Shown: piece after piece, positions 25,414 through 33,876 of the stretch
Numbering within the stretch: position 1 is the stretch's first letter
Layout: every line of letters begins with the position of its first letter
Source: Gammaproteobacteria bacterium
GTDB lineage: Bacteria > Pseudomonadota > Gammaproteobacteria > GCA-001735895
Length of the DNA: 64,000 nt
NCBI GenBank assembly: GCA_022340305.1
Contig: JAJDOF010000102.1
Coordinates: 21,423 to 85,422, forward strand
Reading direction: 5' to 3'
The notes under the pieces: generated by a model
What the model saw: only the letters and a program-made list of their open reading frames with translations
Database searches by the model: none
Told to the model about the DNA's origin: nothing
Translations under genes and position numbers: made by a program

Positions 25414-26397
25414 TTAACTCCCGGTGGTTATTTTCTCAGCAAATCCCAGGCGTTTATCGACCCGGTTGAGCAACGCCTCCCCCGCGAGGTAACGTCGCCA
25501 GTTTTCAATGAACTGGGCTGCCATAGTGGTCTCGAACTCGGCATAGTCACCTGACATATGCGGCGATACCAGGCAATTGGGCGCGGTCCAGAAAGGACTT
25601 TGCGGCGGCAACGGTTCCTCGACAAACACATCTAGCGCAGCACCCGCGATACCACCTGCCTGCAACGCTGAAAGCAGCGCGTCCTCGACTACCAGTGCAC
25701 CCCGGCCGATGTTGATAAAGCGTGCCTGCGGTTTCATCGCGGCGAACTCGTTTGCTGCAAACAGACCCCGTGTCTGTTCAGTTAAAGGCGTGATCAGCAC
25801 GACATAGTCGACTCGTGGCAGGCATGCCGGTAATTCCTCGATGGCAAAAACATGCCCGAAATCCGGATCCCCATCGCGCGCACTTCGACCCACGACCTCG
25901 ACCTCCATATCGACTGCCTTCAACAGGCGTCCAACCGCACGTCCGATGGAACCGACACCGACCACCAGTGCGCGCTTACCCGCGACCTGTTCGGACAACC
26001 GATGCTGCCATTCACCACGCGCCTGGCAGGCAAGTGTTTCGGGAAAGCCCTTGGCAAACGCGATAATCATACCGAGCACCCATTCCGCCATCGGTTGATC
26101 GAATACACCGCGCGCATTGGTAAACTGAATATCGCTAGCGACGAGTTCGTCGAACATAGCTGCATCAACGCCGGCCCCCGCCCAGTGAATCCAGCGTAAA
26201 CTGTCGACCGCAGACCAGGCTTCGCGCAGGCTGGCAGCACGAAAATTCCAGCCCAACATGACCTCGGCGCCGGGTAGCATGGTACGCAAATCCTCGGCAC
26301 TACTCGCGCAACGAATCTCCGCCTGGTCTCTCAATTCCGCAAGTCGCGGCACCTCATCAATGTGTTTGACACCTTGCACCAGCAATACCGGTTTCAC
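25414..26397 (-). CDS. D-2-hydroxyacid dehydrogenase (GhrA-like)
   Basis: 327 aa from a GTG at 26397, preceded by GGAG at 6 nt. The NAD(P)-binding motif is VGVGSIGRAVG; the Arg-bearing block is FINIGRGALVVEDAL, and LDVFVEEPLPP is followed by the catalytic His in SPHMSGD. The pattern is that of glyoxylate/hydroxypyruvate reductases and related 2-ketoacid reductases. It converges on hspQ. Confidence 0.87.
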   Translation of the reverse strand: MKPVLLVQGVKHIDEVPRLAELRDQAEIRCASSAEDLRTMLPGAEVMLGWNFRAASLREAWSAVDSLRWIHWAGAGVDAAMFDELVASDIQFTNARGVFDQPMAEWVLGMIIAFAKGFPETLACQARGEWQHRLSEQVAGKRALVVGVGSIGRAVGRLLKAVDMEVEVVGRSARDGDPDFGHVFAIEELPACLPRVDYVVLITPLTEQTRGLFAANEFAAMKPQARFINIGRGALVVEDALLSALQAGGIAGAALDVFVEEPLPPQSPFWTAPNCLVSPHMSGDYAEFETTMAAQFIENWRRYLAGEALLNRVDKRLGFAEKITTGS

Positions 26398-26561
26398 ACA
26401 ATTCTCCGTTACCTTCCAGGTTGATAATGTTAAAACACTCCACAGCCGAGGCATCTCGGCGGCACCGATGACCCGTCAAAAGCATCGAGCACCCAGCAAT
26501 CCTTCAGCAACACAGGGCAACCGATTTGCCGGCTATTCATACGGATGTTCGCTCTGCCCGC

Positions 26562-26996
26562 TCAGGATACTACCTGGAGATAGCCGTTGTAGAGCAAAAT
26601 AAGCACGGCGTAGCGGACACCCTTGCCGATAGCGGTGAGCACAAGGAACAATTCGAACCTGACACGCATGACCCCGGCAATAAAAGTCAACGCATCACCA
26701 CCGATAGGTAACCACGCAAACAACAGGCTCCAGACGCCGTATTTCTGAAACCATGCCTGGCTGCGATGCAGCGACTCGGGCTTGAAAGGAAACCAGCGGC
26801 GCGCTTCGAAACGGGTTAAAAACCGACCCAGCACCCAGTTGACGGCCGCGCCCAGACTGTTGCCAGTGGTAGCCACCAGCCACACTGCGAAAGGCGCAAA
26901 ACCCTGCTCGAGCATGCTGATGAAAGCAATCTCCGAGTAAAAAGGCAGTATTGTCGCGGCGCCGAATGCGCTCAGGAACAGGATCGTATAACTCAA
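26562..26996 (-). CDS. YqaA family (DedA/SNARE-associated) inner-membrane protein
   Basis: 144 aa from a TTG at 26996, whose bases overlap the TGA of the upstream amidotransferase gene (TTGA), so translation is coupled. It has four or so membrane segments with SAFGAATILPFYSE, GNSLGAAVNWVLGR and WLPIGGDALTFIAGVMR, the conserved reentrant motifs of the DedA/YqaA family. Proteins of this group move lipids or other substrates across the inner membrane. Its location behind the amidotransferase and amidoligase genes is suggestive of one pathway. Confidence 0.85.
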   Translation of the reverse strand: MSYTILFLSAFGAATILPFYSEIAFISMLEQGFAPFAVWLVATTGNSLGAAVNWVLGRFLTRFEARRWFPFKPESLHRSQAWFQKYGVWSLLFAWLPIGGDALTFIAGVMRVRFELFLVLTAIGKGVRYAVLILLYNGYLQVVS

Positions 26997-27712
26997 GGCA
27001 AAGATCCGCTGTCGGTCACCGGCAGGGTTTTGGTGGAGGATTTGACGGCACACGCAAAAGCCGCGAACAACTTGCGGTGTTGCTTTGCGTAGGGCAGGTA
27101 CTCGGGGTGCCATTGCACGCCGATCATGAATTCATGCCCGGGATGCTCGATGGCCTGCACAAACCCGTCTCGGTCACGCGCGGCGAGCCGGAACGGCGCC
27201 GCGATCTCGTCGATCGCCTGGTTATGCAGACTGTTTACCCACAGCGGCGAGGGGCCGACGATACCCAGTAATTTCGACGCCGGCTCGAGGACAGCTTCCT
27301 TGATCCTGAATATCGTGTTCTTATTCGGGGTATGCTCCCGCAGTGGCCGCAAATCCTGATTCAGGTTACCGCCGCGGGCAATATTCATCAGTTGCGCACC
27401 GCGGCAAATGCCCAGCACTGGCAACTGCCCGGCAAACGCCGCTTTGAATATTTCCAGTTCCAGCGCGTCACGCTCGGGGTCGTAGTTGGCGCCCGCGTCC
27501 CCGATCACTCCGTAGTGCCTTGGCTGAATGTCGTCGCCGCCGCTGATAACCACCCCGACGACACCCGGCGGATAGCGCGGACTGGCCGGGGTCACGTAAT
27601 GGGCGCGCAGGCCGCAGGTCCATAACATGAATCGACTCGCCCACCAGCCGAAGCGCAATTTCTTATGAGGCCCGGTAACGATCACCAGTGGCCTGCTATT
27701 CGAGTGCGTCAT
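26993..27712 (-). CDS. class I glutamine amidotransferase / gamma-glutamyl hydrolase (peptidase C26)
   Basis: 239 aa. The nucleophile Cys103 is in GICRGAQ, and the His-Glu pair is in VQWHPEY (His202, Glu204), with the SGGDDIQPRHYG motif that marks the PuuD-like C26 branch. It hydrolyses gamma-glutamyl amides or supplies ammonia. The neighbouring amidoligase begins 7 nt upstream, and such pairings are known in amidoligase operons, where the hydrolase removes or recycles gamma-glutamyl groups. Coupling to the YqaA gene downstream is by overlap. Confidence 0.88.
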   Translation of the reverse strand: MTHSNSRPLVIVTGPHKKLRFGWWASRFMLWTCGLRAHYVTPASPRYPPGVVGVVISGGDDIQPRHYGVIGDAGANYDPERDALELEIFKAAFAGQLPVLGICRGAQLMNIARGGNLNQDLRPLREHTPNKNTIFRIKEAVLEPASKLLGIVGPSPLWVNSLHNQAIDEIAAPFRLAARDRDGFVQAIEHPGHEFMIGVQWHPEYLPYAKQHRKLFAAFACAVKSSTKTLPVTDSGSLP

Positions 27713-27719
27713 TTACGCG

Positions 27720-28718
27720 CTAACCCTCGAGTAATGCTGCACTTTGTTGCAGCCAGCTGTTCCTGCCAAGCGGTGGAATCAGGCTGTCGATAACAATGCG
27801 GTAGGCGGCGCAAAATTCCCGCAGGCGCGATTCGTCGTTACTCAGTTTTTCGACTTCCAGCCACAACTGCCACGGATAATCGAGATTCCAGCCCGGATTA
27901 TCGATATCGCAGTTCGGCAGCCGATAGTGAAAGGTGGGGCGCGCGTTGATGCGATCATCGTCGACAACGGCCCTGACGCGGGCTTCGTCGAGTTGCGTGA
28001 ACAACGGCAACATGTCAAGACTGCGATTCCGCGTCGGATTGTACTCCAGGTAATCGTCGATCAAGCGCTGCTGCGAGGGTCGGTAATTCCAGTCGATCAC
28101 CCTCCGGATGTAAGGCTTGCCGAAGTGGTCGATGTAAGGCGTCAGCTTGCGCATCGGGTCGATTTTCTCGCGCGCCACTATCCAGTCATACAGGCAAAAA
28201 TAGGCGCGCAGGTAATTGACGATAGTGCCGTGTTCGAGATCCGGTAATTCAGGATTGAGATGGACACCAAAGGCGAACTGCAGCGCGTGCCGGGTACCGA
28301 GCGCGCCCCGCTGACGCAGACGGGCGACCAGTTCGCACAGGTCCTGCACCTCGGCGAAGGCGATCGGTGGTGCCACGATTTCCCAGGGCACCAACAGCGC
28401 CGAGGCGCGCGCCAGCAGATCGGCGGTGATGCTGCCGAGCTGGCTCGGTGGCGCCAGCTTCGCGGCTTCCTGAGCGGCCAGTTGCTTCAGGTAAGCTGAA
28501 TCCAGCTCGAGTTTGAAATCGCCAAAGCGAGTATCGATCACGTCGATTTCGAAGCGGGTTTTCTCAACGCAGCTGCCACCATACAATTCCACGATCAGGC
28601 CCGCTATGACCCCCGGTTCGACGCCGGCGAACTCGATTTCAACACCAACGCGACGGTTTTCACCCGATGCTGTCGTCAGGCGTTCAGGCAACCAACTCGC
28701 TTGTTCATCACGACTCAC
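27720..28718 (-). CDS. amidoligase-family enzyme (Amidoligase_2, COOH-NH2 ligase fold)
   Basis: 332 aa. The N-terminal VGVEIEFAGVEPG holds the two Glu residues that bind metal in the glutamine-synthetase-like fold of amidoligases. GVHLNPELPD supplies the His, and RPTFHYRLPNC continues the family pattern. These enzymes form amide bonds with ATP between a carboxylate, often a gamma-glutamyl one, and an amine. The gene leads the minus-strand operon amidoligase-amidotransferase-YqaA and diverges from the Rieske/FMN gene. The substrate is unknown. It is one of the best candidates here for new chemistry. Confidence 0.85.
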   Translation of the reverse strand: MSRDEQASWLPERLTTASGENRRVGVEIEFAGVEPGVIAGLIVELYGGSCVEKTRFEIDVIDTRFGDFKLELDSAYLKQLAAQEAAKLAPPSQLGSITADLLARASALLVPWEIVAPPIAFAEVQDLCELVARLRQRGALGTRHALQFAFGVHLNPELPDLEHGTIVNYLRAYFCLYDWIVAREKIDPMRKLTPYIDHFGKPYIRRVIDWNYRPSQQRLIDDYLEYNPTRNRSLDMLPLFTQLDEARVRAVVDDDRINARPTFHYRLPNCDIDNPGWNLDYPWQLWLEVEKLSNDESRLREFCAAYRIVIDSLIPPLGRNSWLQQSAALLEG

Positions 28719-28927
28719 AATTTCTCCGGTTGGTATCTGATGCGCTTACGGAACAGCAGACGGTTAAAAAATTGCGTCGGCTTTCGACGCCTCGATTCAT
28801 GCAGCTGCAACGGCGCAGCATAAACCGTGGCAGATTCGAGGTCCAGTCGACGCCAGCCTGCTATTGGCCTGGCGACAGGATCCGATGCTATTCTTGCCCC
28901 CTTGTTTCCAGCCAACGCGAGTTAAAC

Positions 28928-30547
28928 ATGAAGAAAGTTTCCATCGCCAACTATTCAGAGCTGAAGCCGCTTGATCCAACTTATGCACTGCTGGCGGGCG
29001 TAGACCTGGTCGTGGTGCGCTGGAAGGATGAGGAAGGTGTTTCAGTGCTGTACGGGCGCTGCGCCCATCGCGGCGCACTGATGGCGGACGGTCATATCCG
29101 TGGCAATAATTTAATCTGCGGCCTGCATAACTGGGACTACAACTATAAATCCGGGATCAGCGCCTACAATAATTCCGAGCGCCTGGATCGTTTCGAATGC
29201 TGGCTGGTGGGCGACCAGGTACTGGTCGACGAGGATGAAATCAGGGCCTGGGAAAAAGCACATCCACAACCCTACAATCGCGATGCCTACCAGGGTCTGT
29301 ACAAGGATATTCACGGCGCTGCTGAGGAACCACACACCCAGTATATCCAGCATCTGGCCGAGCATGGCCTGTCCAAAGTCGGCCATCATGGGCGTGTTAG
29401 CGCAATGGGTGTGTCGCGTGACGAGTTACCCAGGTGGGAGAAAATCCAGTTATTGACCGCTCAGTTGCATAAGCTGCCGGCACTCGATGAAGACCCGGTC
29501 CGCAGCGAGGTGATTATCGGGCCAAACGCCAGAAAGCCCCTGCAACTGGATCGACCTCTGTTTGTCTCTGACATGAGCTTCGGTGCGCTCTCGGAGGAAG
29601 CCAAGATCGCGCTAGCCCGAGGGGCTGAACTTGCTGGCACTGGAATTTGCTCGGGAGAAGGCGGCATGCTAGGCGATGAACAATCAGCTAATAGCCGCTA
29701 TCTCTATGAACTCGCCTCGGCACGTTTCGGTTATTCGATGGACAAGGTACAACGCTGCCAGGCCTTTCACTTCAAGTGCGGTCAGGGCGCCAAAACCGGC
29801 ACCGGAGGCCACTTGCCCGGTAACAAGGTACAGGGCAGGATAGCCGAGGTGCGTGGGCTGAAGCCCGGTGAAGCAGCAATTTCACCCGCACGTTTCCCGG
29901 ATTGGGACAACCTCGATGACTATCGCCGTTTTGCCGCTGAAGTACGCGAGGCAACGGACGGTATTCCCATCGGTGTGAAACTGTCGGCACAACACATCGA
30001 ACGCGATATCGAAGCGGCGTTGCAGATCGGTGTCGATTACATCATTCTGGATGGGCGCGGTGGGGGCACCGGGGCGGCACCCTTGATATTTCGCGACAAT
30101 ATCTCGGTGCCAACGATCCCGGCACTGGCGCGCGCTCGGCGCTATCTCGATAAAAAAGGTCGCGATGATGTGAGCCTGGTTATTACCGGTGGCCTGCGCC
30201 TGCCGGCCGACTTCATCAAGGCACTGGCGCTTGGCGCCGATGCGATCGCCATTTCCAACTCCGCGCTGCAGTCCATCGGCTGTCTCGGCATGCGCGCCTG
30301 CCACACCAACAATTGCCCAGTCGGTATTGCCACGCAGAAACCGGAACTACGGGCCCGGCTAAAGATCGACCAGGGCGCCGAGCAACTCAACAACTTCCTG
30401 CGCGCGTCGACCGAGCTGATGCAGGTGATGGCGCGCGCCTGTGGTCACGACCATCTGGGCAAGTTCTGTATCGACGATTTAACTACCTGGGACCGTGAAA
30501 TGGCGTACCTCACCGGTATCGAATACGGCGGGGTCGCACTGGACTGA
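28928..30547 (+). CDS. Rieske / FMN glutamate-synthase-like fusion protein
   Basis: 539 aa from the ATG at 28928; longer frames upstream have no matching homology. Residues 1-105 form a Rieske domain with Cys45-x-His47 and Cys64-x2-His67. Residues of about 150-530 are the central FMN-binding domain of glutamate synthase, with GQGAKTGTGGHLPG, DGRGGGTGAAP and the 3Fe-4S motif CLGMRACHTNNCPVGIATQ. It lacks a glutaminase domain, so it needs ammonia or an amide from elsewhere; electrons could enter by the Rieske centre. It diverges from the amidoligase operon over 209 nt. Confidence 0.9.
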   Translation: MKKVSIANYSELKPLDPTYALLAGVDLVVVRWKDEEGVSVLYGRCAHRGALMADGHIRGNNLICGLHNWDYNYKSGISAYNNSERLDRFECWLVGDQVLVDEDEIRAWEKAHPQPYNRDAYQGLYKDIHGAAEEPHTQYIQHLAEHGLSKVGHHGRVSAMGVSRDELPRWEKIQLLTAQLHKLPALDEDPVRSEVIIGPNARKPLQLDRPLFVSDMSFGALSEEAKIALARGAELAGTGICSGEGGMLGDEQSANSRYLYELASARFGYSMDKVQRCQAFHFKCGQGAKTGTGGHLPGNKVQGRIAEVRGLKPGEAAISPARFPDWDNLDDYRRFAAEVREATDGIPIGVKLSAQHIERDIEAALQIGVDYIILDGRGGGTGAAPLIFRDNISVPTIPALARARRYLDKKGRDDVSLVITGGLRLPADFIKALALGADAIAISNSALQSIGCLGMRACHTNNCPVGIATQKPELRARLKIDQGAEQLNNFLRASTELMQVMARACGHDHLGKFCIDDLTTWDREMAYLTGIEYGGVALD

Positions 30548-30919
30548 TCTAGAGGCGGCCTTACGCGGGTTGCCTGGCGGGCACCCTATTGTGAATCCAG
30601 GCCCCCAGGCGCAGGGTTGAAAATTCCCCGTTCATCTGTTCGGCCTCGTTGAATTACCTATTTACTATTGAATTCCCTGTTGACTCAAGTAGTATTTCCC
30701 GACAATCAATGCGGTAAGTGCTTGCTCAACCTACGCTAGAATCCACTTCAGGTATATCCTGCAACCCGGGTGAGGCGTGCCCTGATATCAGCCAGTAAGT
30801 GTATCGCCAGGTAACCTGCGGCATTTTCGCGGTTCCCCGGCATGGATGATCCAAAGGCATTTATTTCGCGTACAAATGATATAACCTATATAACTATAAA
30901 CAATATAACGAGGCATCTA
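30548..30919. other. intergenic region, no gene seen
   Basis: 372 bases without a convincing ORF. The last 60 bases are AT-rich with several TATA-like hexamers, probably the promoter region of the next gene. A TTGACT near 30678 has no good -10 partner. Nothing else is recognisable. Confidence 0.5.
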
Positions 30920-31393
30920 ATGAAAAACGTCATTGCGACCGGGCTGGTTTCGCTTGCCCTGTTACTTACCCCTCAGCATGAGGCCATGGCCGTAGAACCA
31001 TTGTCTGCCATTGAACTCGCCTCGCACTGCAAACACCTGGGCGCATCGCCCGAAGGTGTCGATGGCATCTTCTGCATCCGCTATATACAGGGGTTTATCG
31101 ATGGCGCAATCGCAACCGATGAGCGCGTCACCCTGAACGTCGCCGAGGAATACCACAAGGAAGAAACCTTCAGCGAACGCGCGACACGCATTCGGCTGGG
31201 TCAGCGCCTGGCAAGCTACGGGGGTTCCTATTTTGCCGAATTCTGCCTTGGTGAGCCCTCACCCCTGGCCGAGGTTGTCGCCAAGGTCGCCTCCAGTCTG
31301 GAACAAAACCCGCCGAAATCCGACACGTTGCTGGCGCGTAATGTGGTCTACAAAACACTGCGTGAACAGTATCCCTGTGCCAGGGAAGACTGA
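30920..31393 (+). CDS. Rap1a/Tai-domain exported protein
   Basis: 157 aa from the ATG at 30920, behind a GAGG ribosome site. A signal peptide of about 24 residues ends in AMA. Four Cys residues follow: SHCKHLG, FCIRYIQGFIDG, EFCLGEP and YPCARED. The IQGFIDGA and C-terminal YPC motifs are those of the Rap1a/Tai family, which includes immunity proteins against type VI amidase effectors, though many members occur without effectors. No effector is beside it. It lies just before the Mrp operon. Confidence 0.72.
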   Translation: MKNVIATGLVSLALLLTPQHEAMAVEPLSAIELASHCKHLGASPEGVDGIFCIRYIQGFIDGAIATDERVTLNVAEEYHKEETFSERATRIRLGQRLASYGGSYFAEFCLGEPSPLAEVVAKVASSLEQNPPKSDTLLARNVVYKTLREQYPCARED

Positions 31394-31430
31394 TTTTGAT
31401 TGCTAATCATCACAGCCAGGCGCTCGCGGC

Positions 31431-31931
31431 ATGAAGCCGGATCGTTTCCATTCCCCGCATGCACGCATGGCGACGCTACTCGTAATGCTCGTCATCGCCT
31501 GGTTGCTCTGGTCAGGCCTGTTCAAGCCCCTGCTGCTGGGGCTGGGTCTGTTTTCCTGCACCCTGACTTTTTTACTGGTAAGGCGTATGGGTTATTTCGA
31601 CAATGAGTTCTTCGCTCTGCGCTTCAGCATGAAACTACTGGGTTACTGGGCCTGGCTCGCGCGCGAAATATACCGCTCCAGCCTGCAGGTTGCGCGCGTG
31701 GTTCTCGACCCGTCGCTGCCGATCAGCCCGCGCACCATCGATATCAAGTCCACATCCGGGCACCTGGTAGATCAGGTCATATTGGCGAACTCAATTACGC
31801 TGACTCCCGGCACCCTGGCGCTCGACCTGCACGAAGGCATCATCAAAGTGCATACACTCACCGAGGCTGGCGCCCACGATCTGCTTTCCGGCGAGATGGA
31901 CCGCCGCGTCGACGCATTGCGGGACGGCTAG
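31431..31931 (+). CDS. mrpE: Na+/H+ antiporter subunit E (MrpE/MnhE)
   Basis: 166 aa. Two or three N-terminal membrane helices are followed by a soluble part with ANSITLTPGTLALDL, the signature of MrpE. In the Mrp complex this subunit supports assembly at the inner membrane. It is the first gene of a nine-gene run that ends at 38791. The next gene starts 1 nt after the stop. No promoter is obvious in the 37 nt before it. Confidence 0.9.
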   Translation: MKPDRFHSPHARMATLLVMLVIAWLLWSGLFKPLLLGLGLFSCTLTFLLVRRMGYFDNEFFALRFSMKLLGYWAWLAREIYRSSLQVARVVLDPSLPISPRTIDIKSTSGHLVDQVILANSITLTPGTLALDLHEGIIKVHTLTEAGAHDLLSGEMDRRVDALRDG

Positions 31932-31932
31932 C

Positions 31933-32214
31933 GTGTATTACGCGGTCACTATTGCATTAATCATTACTATGGGACTAGCCCTGGCACGCGCCATCATCGG
32001 ACCCAGCGTCTATGACCGGGTGCTGGCGATGAATATGTTCGGCACCAAGACGGTACTGCTGCTGTCGGTTATAGCGTTTATCCTCGGACGACCCGACTTC
32101 CTCGATCTCGCGCTCATTTATGCCCTGATTAATTTCATCGGGGTGCTGGCGGTACTCGAATTCTTCCAGGATCGTGCCGCTCGTCATCAGGAAGAAAACG
32201 AGGCAGAATCGTGA
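31933..32214 (+). CDS. mrpF: Na+/H+ antiporter subunit F (MrpF)
   Basis: 93 aa with a GTG start. Three membrane segments; the LARAIIGPSVYDRVLAMN block is the conserved start of the MrpF family. It is a small core subunit of the antiporter, and the gene overlaps the next gene by 4 nt. Confidence 0.92.
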   Translation: MYYAVTIALIITMGLALARAIIGPSVYDRVLAMNMFGTKTVLLLSVIAFILGRPDFLDLALIYALINFIGVLAVLEFFQDRAARHQEENEAES

Positions 32215-32546
32215 GTCTGGCTTTCATCCTCGATATAGTGAGTTGGGGACTGCTGTCGGCGGGAGGTGCCTTCGTCTTTATCGGCGGGCTCGGGGCACTG
32301 CGCATGCCGGACCTGTACACTCGCATGCACGCCGCCAGCGTAACCGATACTATCGGTCCGGCGCTGATTATTGGCGGGATCATTTTGCAGGCTGGACTCA
32401 CCCTGGCCAGCGTCAAGCTCGTGGCTATTCTGCTGTTTCTGCTACTCACCGGACCCACGGCATCGAACGCGCTGGCGAGCGCCTCATTACTGGCGGGTAA
32501 CCGTCCAGAATATGCCCAGGCACTGACTGAGGACGAAAGCCAGTGA
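32211..32546 (+). CDS. mrpG: Na+/H+ antiporter subunit G (MrpG)
   Basis: 111 aa, GTG start inside the mrpF stop (GTGA). Three membrane segments with GALRMPDLYTRMHAASV, the MrpG family motif, followed by KLVAILLFLLLTGPTASNAL. It ends in a 4-nt overlap with the DUF4040/MrpB gene. Confidence 0.92.
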   Translation: MSLAFILDIVSWGLLSAGGAFVFIGGLGALRMPDLYTRMHAASVTDTIGPALIIGGIILQAGLTLASVKLVAILLFLLLTGPTASNALASASLLAGNRPEYAQALTEDESQ

Positions 32547-33520
32547 CATTAATATTCAGTTTTTTCCTGCTGACCATGCTGGTCATCACGGCAATAGCGA
32601 TCGTGCGCATACGCGATCTGTTTGCGGCTGTTATGTTGAGCGGTATTTTCAGTTTGTTGCTGGCCGCCAATTTTTTCCTGCTGGACGCGGCCGACGTCGC
32701 CCTGACCGAAGCGGCAGTCGGTGCAGGTATCTCGACCGTGCTGTTCCTCAGTGCCCTGGCCATGACAACCGACAAGGAGAAAGCGCCTTCCAGCAACCGC
32801 TTCATCGCGTTGATTGTCGTTACCACCACGATGCTCGCGATCATCTATGCCACCTTCGACAAGCCGGCTTTTGGTGATCCAGACGCCCCCATCCATCAGC
32901 ACATCGCCCCCTGGTACCTGGAGACCACGCGCGACGCGATCGATATTCCAAACGTCGTCACCGCGGTCCTGGGCAGCTTTCGTGGGTATGACACCCTGGG
33001 TGAAGTTTTCGTGGTGTTCACCGCCGGTATCGGTGTGCTGTTTCTGCTCAGCGCGCCGAGCGGCAAACCGCGACAAAAGACCGACATTCACAGTGAAGGA
33101 TTGCGCCACTACCTGGTACCGCGCGTGGTTGGTCGACTGTTGGCCCCGTTCATCATCCTGTTTGCGCTTTACGTACAGTTTCACGGCGACTACGGTCCCG
33201 GTGGCGGCTTTCAGGCTGGCGCAATATTTGCGGCAGCGATCATTCTTTACGCCTTGCTGGAAGGAGAAAAGCGCGCCCTGGAAGCCATCCCCCAGAGCTG
33301 GCTTATCGGCATGATTGCCGGTGGCGCATTACTCTACAGCGCCGTTGGCCTGGCCGGCATCCTGCTTGGCGGCAACTTTCTCGACTACTCGGTTTTGTCG
33401 GATAATCCTGTGGCAGGTCAACATATTGGAATACTGCTGATTGAGGCCGGTGTCGGTATTACCGTGACTGGCGTGCTGCTCAGTATCTTTCACGCTTTCG
33501 CAGCACGAGACAAATTTTGA
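32543..33520 (+). CDS. DUF4040-MrpB fusion, antiporter subunit
   Basis: 325 aa with a GTG start. The N-terminal part carries the MbhD-like DUF4040 motif (AAVMLSGIFSLLLAANFFLLDAADVALTEAAVGAGISTVLF), equivalent to part of the C-terminal region of MrpA. The C-terminal part is MrpB-like, with YVQFHGDYGPGGGFQAGAI. So pieces of MrpA and MrpB are joined in one chain, an arrangement different from the classical large MrpA. Its TGA overlaps the ATG of mrpC by one base. Confidence 0.87.
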   Translation: MTLIFSFFLLTMLVITAIAIVRIRDLFAAVMLSGIFSLLLAANFFLLDAADVALTEAAVGAGISTVLFLSALAMTTDKEKAPSSNRFIALIVVTTTMLAIIYATFDKPAFGDPDAPIHQHIAPWYLETTRDAIDIPNVVTAVLGSFRGYDTLGEVFVVFTAGIGVLFLLSAPSGKPRQKTDIHSEGLRHYLVPRVVGRLLAPFIILFALYVQFHGDYGPGGGFQAGAIFAAAIILYALLEGEKRALEAIPQSWLIGMIAGGALLYSAVGLAGILLGGNFLDYSVLSDNPVAGQHIGILLIEAGVGITVTGVLLSIFHAFAARDKF

Positions 33521-33876
33521 TGGCGTTGCTCGAGCTCTATCATTACTGGGTCTTCGCGGCATTACTGATGATCGGTTTCTATGCCGTCATCGCCAAGCTT
33601 AACCTGATCAAGAAACTCATCGGCCTGTCGCTGTTTCAGGCTGCAGTGTTCCTGCTCTATATCTCCATGGGCAAGGTCGAAGGCGGCACCGCGCCCATTT
33701 TTACAGACAGCGCAACCGAGCCGCTCTACTCAAACCCGCTGCCCCAGGTTTTAATCCTTACCGCGATCGTGGTCGGTATATCAACATTGGCACTCGGCCT
33801 CGGTATCGTCGTGCGCATCAAGGAGGAATACGGCACCATCGAGGAAAATGAAATCCAGGAGATCGATCGGCAGTGA
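33520..33876 (+). CDS. mrpC: Na+/H+ antiporter subunit C (MrpC/NuoK-like)
   Basis: 118 aa from the ATG at 33520 (TGATG junction). Three membrane helices, homologous to NuoK. The core reads LIKKLIGLSLFQAAVFLLYI, and NPLPQVLILTAIVVGISTLAL is the typical third helix. The stop overlaps the next gene by 4 nt (GTGA). Confidence 0.92.
   Translation: MALLELYHYWVFAALLMIGFYAVIAKLNLIKKLIGLSLFQAAVFLLYISMGKVEGGTAPIFTDSATEPLYSNPLPQVLILTAIVVGISTLALGLGIVVRIKEEYGTIEENEIQEIDRQ

Noticed and set aside
30842..30919. Upstream ATG for the Rap1a-type gene
   Set aside because: It would place 26 polar residues before the signal peptide. The ATG at 30920 has a GAGG site.
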